The notes under the pieces: generated by a model | Seen by the model: only the letters and a program-made list of their open reading frames with translations | What the model was told of the DNA's origin: nothing | Database searches by the model: none | Program-made: the position numbers and the translations under genes | In this document: piece by piece, positions 1 to 5,147 of the stretch | Numbering within the stretch: the first letter of the stretch is position 1 | Layout of the letters: each line of letters opens with the position of its first letter | Assembly (NCBI GenBank): GCA_937875645.1 | Contig: CALLXO010000161.1 | Span: 1-5,917, forward strand | Length of the DNA: 5,917 nt | Origin: an uncultured Clostridia bacterium | GTDB lineage: Bacteria > Bacillota > Clostridia > Christensenellales > CAG-314 | Direction of reading: 5' to 3'

Positions 1-979
1 ATTGAATAGCGGCGGGCATACTGCTGGAAACACCTTGAACATAAATTTCTTGAGTATTTATGCCCTCCGGCTCTAAAAATATCTGATGCCGCTCTTTGTC
101 AGAAAATCTAACTACCTTATCTTCTATCGAAGGGCAATAACGTGGACCAATTCCGCTGATTTCGCCGGTAAATACGGGCGCTTTTTCCTTATTTTTTAAA
201 ATAACTTCCTTTGTGGCAGCGGTGGTATATGTCAAATAACAGGGATGCTGTTTATCGTTTTTAAAATCGTTAATAAAACTAAAGGGGGGCATATCTACTT
301 CGCCGCTTTGAATAGTTGTTTCATTAAAATCTATACTACGAGCGTTTATTCTTGCCGGAGTCCCCGTCTTAAATCGGCGAATATGGTAACCTAAACTTAT
401 AAGGCTGTCGGTAAGCTTAATTGCGCTTACAAAACCGTTGGGTCCGCACTCCTTTACATACTTGCCAATTATTATTTTGCTGTTAAGATAAACTCCCGTT
501 GCAACCACAACCGCTTTTGCGTTGTAAGAAATACCCGTCGCTACCGTTACGCAAAATCCGTAAGAAACGGGAGAAATTTCCGTTGCTTCGCCTTGACGCA
601 AAAACAAATTAGGAGTTTTTTCGAGAGTGCTTTTCATATTGCTATGATAAGCAAATTTGTCTACTTGCGCTCTCGGACTGTATACGGCAGGACCTTTAGA
701 ACGGTTTAGCATGCGTAACTGCAATAAACTTTTGTCGGTGTTTATTGCCATTTGCCCGCCGAGTGCGTCAATTTCCTTTACTATTTGCCCTTTTGCCGTA
801 CCGCCAATACTCGGATTGCATGCTAAATGCGCTATCGTATCAAGATTTGTAGCAAGCAGCAGCGTTTTTTTTCCTAAACGTGTACTTGCAAGTGCAGCTT
901 CACAACCCGCGTGTCCTGCGCCAATAATTATTACTTCATAATCCGATTGATTTGGTATAATTGTTACTTTTGCTTCCAT
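1..979 (-). CDS. mnmG: tRNA uridine 5-carboxymethylaminomethyl modification enzyme MnmG (GidA), N-terminal part, cut by the window edge
   Basis: MnmG is the FAD-dependent partner of MnmE; the cytoplasmic MnmE-MnmG complex installs the (carboxymethyl)aminomethyl group at C5 of wobble uridine U34 in certain tRNAs. The visible 326 residues (family length is about 620) are open to the left edge. Seen in order: the FAD Rossmann motif GAGHAGCE at residues 20-27; CNPSIGGTAKG starting at Cys54; a KTGTPAR block; GPRYCPSIEDK with Cys282; HQIFLEPEG; and YVQGVSSSMP at the edge. Cys54 and Cys282 lie in the blocks that hold the two functionally important cysteines of the E. coli enzyme. The NADH- and tRNA-binding C-terminal half lies outside. 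The ATG at 979 is chosen because it precedes the Rossmann fold by a normal short N-terminus. It follows mnmE by 29 bases of A-rich sequence with no Shine-Dalgarno, so co-transcription with mnmE is likely. The block wording resembles clostridial MnmG. Confidence 0.97.
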   Translation of the reverse strand, partial: MEAKVTIIPNQSDYEVIIIGAGHAGCEAALASTRLGKKTLLLATNLDTIAHLACNPSIGGTAKGQIVKEIDALGGQMAINTDKSLLQLRMLNRSKGPAVYSPRAQVDKFAYHSNMKSTLEKTPNLFLRQGEATEISPVSYGFCVTVATGISYNAKAVVVATGVYLNSKIIIGKYVKECGPNGFVSAIKLTDSLISLGYHIRRFKTGTPARINARSIDFNETTIQSGEVDMPPFSFINDFKNDKQHPCYLTYTTAATKEVILKNKEKAPVFTGEISGIGPRYCPSIEDKVVRFSDKERHQIFLEPEGINTQEIYVQGVSSSMPAAIQ

Positions 980-1008
980 TTTATTTTATTTATTGTTGCT
1001 GTTTTAAT

Positions 1009-2304
1009 TTATTTGCCTAAACAAAACTTACTAAAAATCTCGTTTATTACTGTTTGCGTATCGGTATCGCCGGTAATTTGTCCTAAATACAACCACGCTT
1101 CGTTTACACTATGGGCTATTATGTCCATTGTTTGGTTATATAAATTTTTGTAAGCTAGGCTGGCGGCGTCAAAAGCTTTTTTTACGCAAGACACATGACG
1201 GGAAGAGGTTAGCAAAATATCAGCGCTTAAAATCCCTTCACCGTTGAATTTTTCATAAATAATTTCCTTAAGCTGCTCTATATTTATGCCTTCTTTTGCG
1301 GAAATGTTTACGTCTGCCTTTTCAAATTGACTACCTTTGTCGATTTTATTAAATACCAAAAGTTTTGGTTTTTTTATCTCTTTAAATTCTGTGGGAAAAA
1401 TAGGCTTGTCTGTTACATAGACTACTAAATCAGCATCGTCTAACGCCTTTTTTGCTCGGGATATGCCTATTTTTTCTATCTCATTATCCGTCTCTCTTAA
1501 ACCTGCCGTATCGGTGAGGTTAAAACGCAAACCTCTGTATGAAATGCTTTCCGTCACCGTATCGCGAGTAGTACCTTCCAGTGCGCTGACGATAACTCTG
1601 TCAAAACCAGCTAAAGCATTTAATAAACTGCTTTTGCCGACATTTACTTCCCCCACAAGCGCAATGTTTATTCCGTATTTTGCAGTTTTGCCGTCCTGTG
1701 CCGTATTAAGCAATAACTCTAATTGCGTTAAAATGTTTTTAAATTTTGTATCTAATTTCGGCAACTCGTTGCCTTCTAAATCCTCTTCGGGATAATCCAG
1801 CGTTGCTTCTAAAATTGCGCTTATTTCTGTTAATTCGTTTTGAATGTCTCGTATTTTTTTGCCTAATTTATTTTGTGCTAAATCAGAAGCGGCTTTTAAC
1901 GCTGACTGACTTTCCGCATCTATAAGGTCAATTAAACCTTCCGAACGAGCTAAATCGGTTTTTCCGTTTAAAAAAGCACGTTGAGTAAATTCGCCGTTTT
2001 GCGCCATGACAAAATCGTCATTTAAAAATATTTCCAGCGCATTTTTTATTAGCATAGGGCTACCGTGAATATGAAGTTCGGCCATTTCCTCACCGGTATA
2101 GCTTTTTGGCGCATCAAAATAAACTAGCATGGCGCTGTCTAATATGCCGCCTAATTTAATTGTCCCTGCTTTTATTTGGTTGGGTTGAGTGGGAAAGGGG
2201 GAAAAATACTTTTTTAGTTTTTCTTTTACGCCCTCACCGCTAAACCGCAAAACCGCTATTGCTCCCCGTCCTTGAGGGGTGCTTAATGCTACTATTTTTT
2301 TCAT
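1009..2304 (-). CDS. mnmE: tRNA modification GTPase MnmE (TrmE)
   Basis: MnmE is a potassium-activated, dimerising GTPase that binds a folate one-carbon donor and acts with MnmG on tRNA wobble uridine. The 431 residues show the family layout. An N-terminal folate-binding domain (about 1-115) opens with the hallmark ALSTPQGRGAIAVLRFSG. A helical domain follows and begins at GEFTQRAFLNGKTDL (104-118). The inserted G domain carries the P-loop GEVNVGKS (218-225), switch TTRDT (245-249), DTAG (265-268), NKID (319-322) and SAK (335-337). The C-terminus ends FCLGK, the CxGK signature, with Cys428. No key residue is missing. The length is slightly short of the usual 450-460, mainly through a tight stretch before NKID. 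The ATG at 2304 fits the family N-terminus, but no Shine-Dalgarno lies within 15 bases upstream. A terminator separates it from jag; mnmG follows 29 bases downstream. Confidence 0.98.
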   Translation of the reverse strand: MKKIVALSTPQGRGAIAVLRFSGEGVKEKLKKYFSPFPTQPNQIKAGTIKLGGILDSAMLVYFDAPKSYTGEEMAELHIHGSPMLIKNALEIFLNDDFVMAQNGEFTQRAFLNGKTDLARSEGLIDLIDAESQSALKAASDLAQNKLGKKIRDIQNELTEISAILEATLDYPEEDLEGNELPKLDTKFKNILTQLELLLNTAQDGKTAKYGINIALVGEVNVGKSSLLNALAGFDRVIVSALEGTTRDTVTESISYRGLRFNLTDTAGLRETDNEIEKIGISRAKKALDDADLVVYVTDKPIFPTEFKEIKKPKLLVFNKIDKGSQFEKADVNISAKEGINIEQLKEIIYEKFNGEGILSADILLTSSRHVSCVKKAFDAASLAYKNLYNQTMDIIAHSVNEAWLYLGQITGDTDTQTVINEIFSKFCLGK

Positions 2305-2340
2305 ATCTATTAATAAGTATTATTTTTTCCTGTCACTAAT

Positions 2341-2367
2341 AAAAAAAGCAGGCAAACGCCTACTTTT
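2341..2367 (-). terminator. intrinsic terminator overlapping the jag stop codon
   Basis: On the minus strand the sequence forms a hairpin AGTAGGC-GTTT-GCCTGCT: six Watson-Crick pairs plus one G-U pair, extended by A-T pairs at the base. Seven T residues (2347-2341) follow at once. The left arm includes the jag TAG stop codon (2362-2360). This is the only clear rho-independent terminator in the window, and it ends the rpmH-to-jag unit before mnmE. On the plus strand the same hairpin is followed by only four T, so it should act mainly on minus-strand transcription. Confidence 0.85.
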
Positions 2368-3067
2368 CATACGGTTTTTTTGTTTTAGTGCGATAGACAA
2401 AATTCAGTTGCTTTCGATGAGTGTTGTAGGTGTTTTGATTTTCCTTTTCCTTGGGAACATTTTCCTTTTTGTTTTTTAATACCGGTTCTATCACCACGTA
2501 TCTAAAAGGTTCCGCGCCTTCGCTGTGAGTTTTGCTTTTTGTGCTGTCTTTAAGTGTTGTATGAATTATGCGTCTTTCGTAAGCATTCATCGGTTCGAGC
2601 TTTGTTTTTCGCCCCGTCCTTAACACCTTTTTTTCCAAATTGTTGGCAAGCTTAATTAGCGTTAGACGTCTTTTTTCGCGGTAATTTTCGCAGTCAAGGA
2701 AAAAATGCTTGTTTTCGCTGTTTCTAACAGCAATACTTGTTAGCAGTTGTAAGCTGTCTAACACATCCCCCCTGTAACCAATAACAGCAGCGCTGTCTTC
2801 TCCTTTTATGTTAAGGTTTATCTCGTCATCCTTTTCGCTTAGACTTACATTAAGGTTGAATCCTGCTTTGTTTAGCACTTGCTGTAAAAAATCTCGCTGT
2901 CTTTCGCCTTCCGTTAGCTTTTTCCACATTTTCACCTTGTAGTTTTTGAAAAAGCCGCCAGTACTTATTACTTCGTACTCAATATTTTCCGCTGTTAAAC
3001 CTAATTTTAGTAACGCATCATTAATGGCTTTTTCCAGCGTTCTGCCACTGCCTATCACTTTTTCCAT
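2360..3067 (-). CDS. khpB: Jag/KhpB RNA-binding protein (SpoIIIJ-associated; KH and R3H domains)
   Basis: Jag (KhpB, EloR) is a cytoplasmic RNA-binding protein usually encoded directly after yidC/spoIIIJ; in streptococci it is linked to control of cell elongation and partners with KhpA. The 235 residues contain a Jag-N-like segment (about 1-48, starting EKVIGSGRTLEKAI), then a KH domain with the GxxG loop GYRG at 97-100, then an R3H domain around 125-195 with EPMNAYERRIIH (R165-x3-H169) and SEGAEPFRYVVIEP. Two features are unusual. The end of the N-domain reads GGFFKNYKVKM where the family normally has a KKGFLG-type motif. A Lys/Asn-rich basic tail of about 35 residues follows the R3H domain. 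The start ATG has a good AGGAG (3078-3074) that lies inside the end of yidC, 2 bases away, so translation is probably coupled. Transcription ends at the terminator over its stop codon. Confidence 0.95.
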   Translation of the reverse strand: MEKVIGSGRTLEKAINDALLKLGLTAENIEYEVISTGGFFKNYKVKMWKKLTEGERQRDFLQQVLNKAGFNLNVSLSEKDDEINLNIKGEDSAAVIGYRGDVLDSLQLLTSIAVRNSENKHFFLDCENYREKRRLTLIKLANNLEKKVLRTGRKTKLEPMNAYERRIIHTTLKDSTKSKTHSEGAEPFRYVVIEPVLKNKKENVPKEKENQNTYNTHRKQLNFVYRTKTKKPYEK

Positions 3068-3069
3068 TA

Positions 3070-4338
3070 TTATCTCCTGTAGCCGACCTCTTTTTTAATG
3101 GCACTTTCTCTCTTTGCTAAAATTTTATCAATAATGGGGGTCTGAATAATATTATATATAATACTTATTAAACTGCTTGAGACCAAATATAGCGCAAAAG
3201 CTGCGGGGTTTGTAAAAGCAAATACACCCATTAATACAGGCATCATAAACATCATTATTTTTTGTTGACTCTTTGCTGTTTGCGCCTGTTGTCCTGTGCC
3301 TACATTCCCTTGTGTTTTGTTGCTTATAAGCGTTGTAACAAAGCTTAAAGCAACAGCTAAAATAGGCAAAATCAATAAACCGTTCCATAGATCCTTACCG
3401 TAGCCCAATGACTTTTTAGCTTGTGTTAATTCGTCCCCTGAAAGATAGTCTTGAGGCGTAGAGAGTGCCTGATATATGTCGTCGTATATTATTTCGTTTG
3501 TAAGACCGTCGATATCTTTATTTCCCGAAAGAGCCGTTGTAAATTGCGAGAGATTTTTGGGTAATACTTTCTGCCAATTATCACTTCTCCACAAGCTCTT
3601 TATCCATAAAAACCCTTCGGCATTGTCAGTAAAACTTTGTATTGCGGCAATCTTACCCGCTGTTTTTGCATCGTTTATTATTTGAGAATAACCTTGATTT
3701 AATGCTATTGCATCTGCGCCGCTAAATTCGCTTTTATGCGTGGCATAGTAACTGTACAACACATATCCGCCTTCTCCGTCACTTACCGTGCTAAAATGAT
3801 TTTCGTGCTCTGTTAAAACAGCGGAATAGGCAGTTAAATATGTTTGTTGCATTTTCTGATAGGTTTTAACATTAAGTGCGCTCGAACAACTGTTTAAACC
3901 GCTAAACATAAATATAAATAAAGCCATTGTCACAATAGTGGGTAAACACATTGCAGCAGGGCTGTATTTGTATTTTTTCATAACTTTTTGTTTTTCAGCG
4001 TTTGCGCTACGTGCGTCATCACCGTACGCTTTGTCTATTTTTTCCATAATAGGCTGCATGTCTTGCATAATTCTGCTGTTTTTTTTCATGGACAGTTTTT
4101 GCCAGAAATCCAGCGGCAGAGTGATAGTCCTTAAAATAACAGTAAAAAGAATTATTGTCCAACCATAGCTGTTTAACCCTTCATACAGTCCCATAATTAA
4201 TCGTGCAATAAAATTTGTTTTTGCAGTAAAATTAAAATCTATACCGGCGGTAAATATTACCCCCCAGTTGTTAAAGATATTATTTACTGCTTCCCACCAG
4301 TTATTAACTACATTTAACAGTGCTGTCAAATAGACCAT
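3070..4338 (-). CDS. yidC: membrane protein insertase YidC/Oxa1 family, with enlarged extracytoplasmic loop
   Basis: YidC inserts membrane proteins into the cytoplasmic membrane, alone or with Sec. The 422 residues include the Oxa1 core. The first core helix (about 58-76, SYGWTIILFTVILRTITLPL) carries the conserved groove arginine at Arg70. A charged cytoplasmic coiled hairpin follows (77-125), then helix 2 (131-149, CLPTIVTMALFIFMF), the FLWI motif (243-246), helix 3 (about 319-338) and the C-terminal pair (361-398, with NPAAFALYLVSSSL). A basic tail ends the protein. There is no lipobox at the N-terminus, unlike SpoIIIJ of Bacillus. The stretch between helices 2 and 3 is about 170 residues, against roughly 35-45 in ordinary Gram-positive YidC; the extra sequence lies both before and after FLWI. 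The ATG at 4338 overlaps yidD by 13 bases and has a strong AAGGGAG 7 bases upstream. The neighbours rnpA, yidD and jag are the usual ones. Confidence 0.96.
   Translation of the reverse strand: MVYLTALLNVVNNWWEAVNNIFNNWGVIFTAGIDFNFTAKTNFIARLIMGLYEGLNSYGWTIILFTVILRTITLPLDFWQKLSMKKNSRIMQDMQPIMEKIDKAYGDDARSANAEKQKVMKKYKYSPAAMCLPTIVTMALFIFMFSGLNSCSSALNVKTYQKMQQTYLTAYSAVLTEHENHFSTVSDGEGGYVLYSYYATHKSEFSGADAIALNQGYSQIINDAKTAGKIAAIQSFTDNAEGFLWIKSLWRSDNWQKVLPKNLSQFTTALSGNKDIDGLTNEIIYDDIYQALSTPQDYLSGDELTQAKKSLGYGKDLWNGLLILPILAVALSFVTTLISNKTQGNVGTGQQAQTAKSQQKIMMFMMPVLMGVFAFTNPAAFALYLVSSSLISIIYNIIQTPIIDKILAKRESAIKKEVGYRR
3073..3078 (-). promoter_or_regulatory. ribosome binding site of jag within the 3' end of yidC
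   Basis: The minus strand reads AGGAGA ending six bases before the jag ATG at 3067. It overlaps the last codons of yidC, which supports this start and suggests that ribosomes finishing yidC help load jag. Confidence 0.75.
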
Positions 4339-4568
4339 TTTATGTCTCCCTTGTAATTGTAGGGCACAGGGTTAAATCCACCCTTTCCCCACGGCGCGCA
4401 TCTCATCAATCGCAAAAAAGTTAAATAGCTGCCTTTAAAAAAACCGTGCTCTTTAAAACTTTCTATCGCATATGTCGAACAGCTTGGTGTAAAAATACAC
4501 TTCTTGCCTTTTACCTTTGATATTGTAGCCTTGTAAAATTTTAATAAGGCAATGCAAACGTACTTCAT
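4326..4568 (-). CDS. yidD: membrane protein insertion efficiency factor YidD
   Basis: YidD is a small membrane-associated protein that assists insertion of YidC-dependent membrane proteins; it is normally encoded between rnpA and yidC, as here. At 80 residues it has the family's usual length (about 70-90). Seen directly: an amphipathic N-terminus with LLKFYKATIS, the signature CIFTPSCSTYA (Cys24, Cys30), then RLMRCAPWGKGGFNPVP (Cys57). The three cysteines are the conserved ones. The final motif has Asn where most members have Asp (DPVP). The ATG start overlaps the rnpA stop as ATGA. A GGGAG lies 10 bases upstream, inside rnpA, so the two genes are probably translationally coupled. Confidence 0.96.
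   Translation of the reverse strand: MKYVCIALLKFYKATISKVKGKKCIFTPSCSTYAIESFKEHGFFKGSYLTFLRLMRCAPWGKGGFNPVPYNYKGDIKWSI
4346..4352 (-). promoter_or_regulatory. ribosome binding site of yidC inside yidD
   Basis: The minus strand carries AAGGGAG seven bases before the ATG at 4338. The site lies within yidD coding sequence and decides the yidC start, giving the 13-base overlap with yidD. Confidence 0.75.
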
Positions 4569-4909
4569 TGCCCTTTTTCTCCCTTTTGTGTTCTTTCTAT
4601 TAATTGGATAATATCCGTTTTTAACTGAAAGAAAAACGGAGTATTTTCGTAATTAAAACGCGGTTTAATAATGTAATAACCGCCGCAGACATCTTTTGCT
4701 AACTCTTGACATATCTCTTTTAGTTGTCGACGAAGCTTGTTTCTTTTTACTGCTTTTCCGTATTTTGTAGTTATATTAAACCCAAATTTTGGCAAGGGCA
4801 AGTTGTTTTTAACAAAAACAAGAGTAAACGTTTTATTTTTTATAACGCTACCCTTTTTATAAACGTATCTGTATTGCCAATTACTTTTGATACGAAAAAT
4901 CTTTCTCAA
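4565..4909 (-). CDS. rnpA: ribonuclease P protein component (RnpA)
   Basis: RnpA is the protein subunit of RNase P; it binds the catalytic RNA and the 5' leader of precursor tRNAs in the cytoplasm. The 114-residue length is typical. The RNP-type basic helix is clear: GKAVKRNKLRRQLKEI at residues 51-66. It is preceded by the beta strand KFGFNITTK, a variant of the usual GF-V-SKK strand, and followed by GGYYIIKPR near residues 76-84. The start is a TTG at 4909, one base after the rpmH TAA; initiating here gives the expected N-terminus (RKIFRIKSNWQYRYVYKKG). No good Shine-Dalgarno lies just upstream, so initiation probably depends on ribosomes ending rpmH. The next in-frame ATG would remove needed core sequence. 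It overlaps yidD by 4 bases. Confidence 0.95.
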   Translation of the reverse strand: MRKIFRIKSNWQYRYVYKKGSVIKNKTFTLVFVKNNLPLPKFGFNITTKYGKAVKRNKLRRQLKEICQELAKDVCGGYYIIKPRFNYENTPFFFQLKTDIIQLIERTQKGEKGQ

Positions 4910-4910
4910 C

Positions 4911-5045
4911 TTAAGCTGTCAGTTTTTTGCGACCCTTATTGCGTCTACGTGCAATTGTCCTTTTTCCGCCTGCGGATTTCATCCTTTTACGAAAGCCGTG
5001 CACTTTATTGCGTTGTCTTTTTTTTGGTTGGTATGTCCTCTTCAT
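4911..5045 (-). CDS. rpmH: 50S ribosomal protein L34
   Basis: L34 is a small, very basic protein of the large ribosomal subunit that packs among 23S rRNA helices. The minus-strand frame from ATG 5045 to TAA 4913-4911 encodes 44 residues that match the family end to end: it begins [18 protein letters not shown], continues [17 protein letters not shown] and ends NKGRKKLTA. This is the standard bacterial length with no gaps. An AGGAG lies 6 bases upstream of the ATG. It is the first gene of the unit that runs on to jag, behind a consensus promoter, as expected for a strongly expressed ribosomal gene. rnpA begins one base after its stop. Confidence 0.98.
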   Translation of the reverse strand: MKRTYQPKKRQRNKVHGFRKRMKSAGGKRTIARRRNKGRKKLTA

Positions 5046-5050
5046 ATTTT

Positions 5051-5056
5051 GCTCCT
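5051..5056 (-). promoter_or_regulatory. ribosome binding site of rpmH
   Basis: The minus strand reads AGGAGC followed by AAAAT and then the ATG at 5045. Spacing and match to the anti-Shine-Dalgarno sequence are near ideal and support this L34 start. Confidence 0.8.
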
Positions 5057-5061
5057 AATAT

Positions 5062-5076
5062 ATGTTTTAAAAACAT
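5062..5076 (-). promoter_or_regulatory. short inverted repeat in the rpmH leader
   Basis: A palindromic ATGTTT-TTA-AAACAT on the minus strand can form a 6-pair, mostly A-U hairpin with a 3-base loop. It begins about two bases after the transcription start expected from the promoter and stops a few bases before the ribosome binding site. It could protect the 5' end of the mRNA or be chance in AT-rich DNA; it is weak. Confidence 0.3.
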
Positions 5077-5084
5077 GCTGTGTT

Positions 5085-5113
5085 ATTATATTTTGTTTTT
5101 ATAGTTTTGTCAA
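5085..5113 (-). promoter_or_regulatory. consensus housekeeping sigma promoter upstream of rpmH
   Basis: On the minus strand a perfect -35 box TTGACA (5113-5108) and a perfect -10 box TATAAT (5090-5085) are separated by exactly 17 bases (5107-5091). The DNA just upstream (about 5114-5145) is rich in A and T runs and could act as an UP element. Transcription should start near 5078, giving a leader of about 33 bases before the rpmH ATG. It most likely drives rpmH-rnpA-yidD-yidC-jag. There is no clear terminator between dnaN and this promoter, so some read-through from dnaN is possible. Confidence 0.9.
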
Positions 5114-5147
5114 TCGAAATGAAATTTAAAATTATTTTCCTGCTTTT

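Noticed and set aside
863..874. Run of eight A on the minus strand in mnmG with an in-frame A-AAA-AAA heptamer, a possible slippage site
   Set aside because: The frame encodes the normal conserved MnmG sequence (GKKT) across it, and no downstream structure or alternative product is apparent.
657..1153. Two plus-strand open frames opposite mnmG and mnmE (657-941 and 911-1153)
   Set aside because: Both lie antisense to conserved genes with clear motifs, have no family resemblance, and are explained by AT-rich shadow frames.
1463..1795. Plus-strand 110-codon frame opposite the MnmE G domain
   Set aside because: It is the antisense of conserved GTPase sequence; no resemblance to a real protein and no convincing start signal.
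3152..3388. Minus-strand 78-codon frame within yidC in another reading frame
   Set aside because: It lies wholly inside the conserved YidC C-terminal helices; no recognisable product.
2920..3608. One-mismatch DnaA boxes at 2920-2928 (jag), 3585-3593 and 3600-3608 (yidC)
   Set aside because: A few one-mismatch 9-mers are expected by chance in AT-rich DNA of this length, and they are scattered in coding sequence.
3879..3897. Cys151 of YidC as a lipoprotein cysteine
   Set aside because: It lies after the second core helix, not in an N-terminal signal peptide, and no lipobox is present at the start of the protein.
4724..5129. Overlapping plus-strand frames opposite rnpA and rpmH
   Set aside because: They cover two certain genes and the rpmH promoter on the other strand, and the translations look like random Phe/Cys/Ser-rich antisense sequence.
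5046..5147. oriC between dnaN and rpmH
   Set aside because: The gap has no DnaA-box match and is filled by a promoter and leader; 102 bases is also too short for a usual origin.
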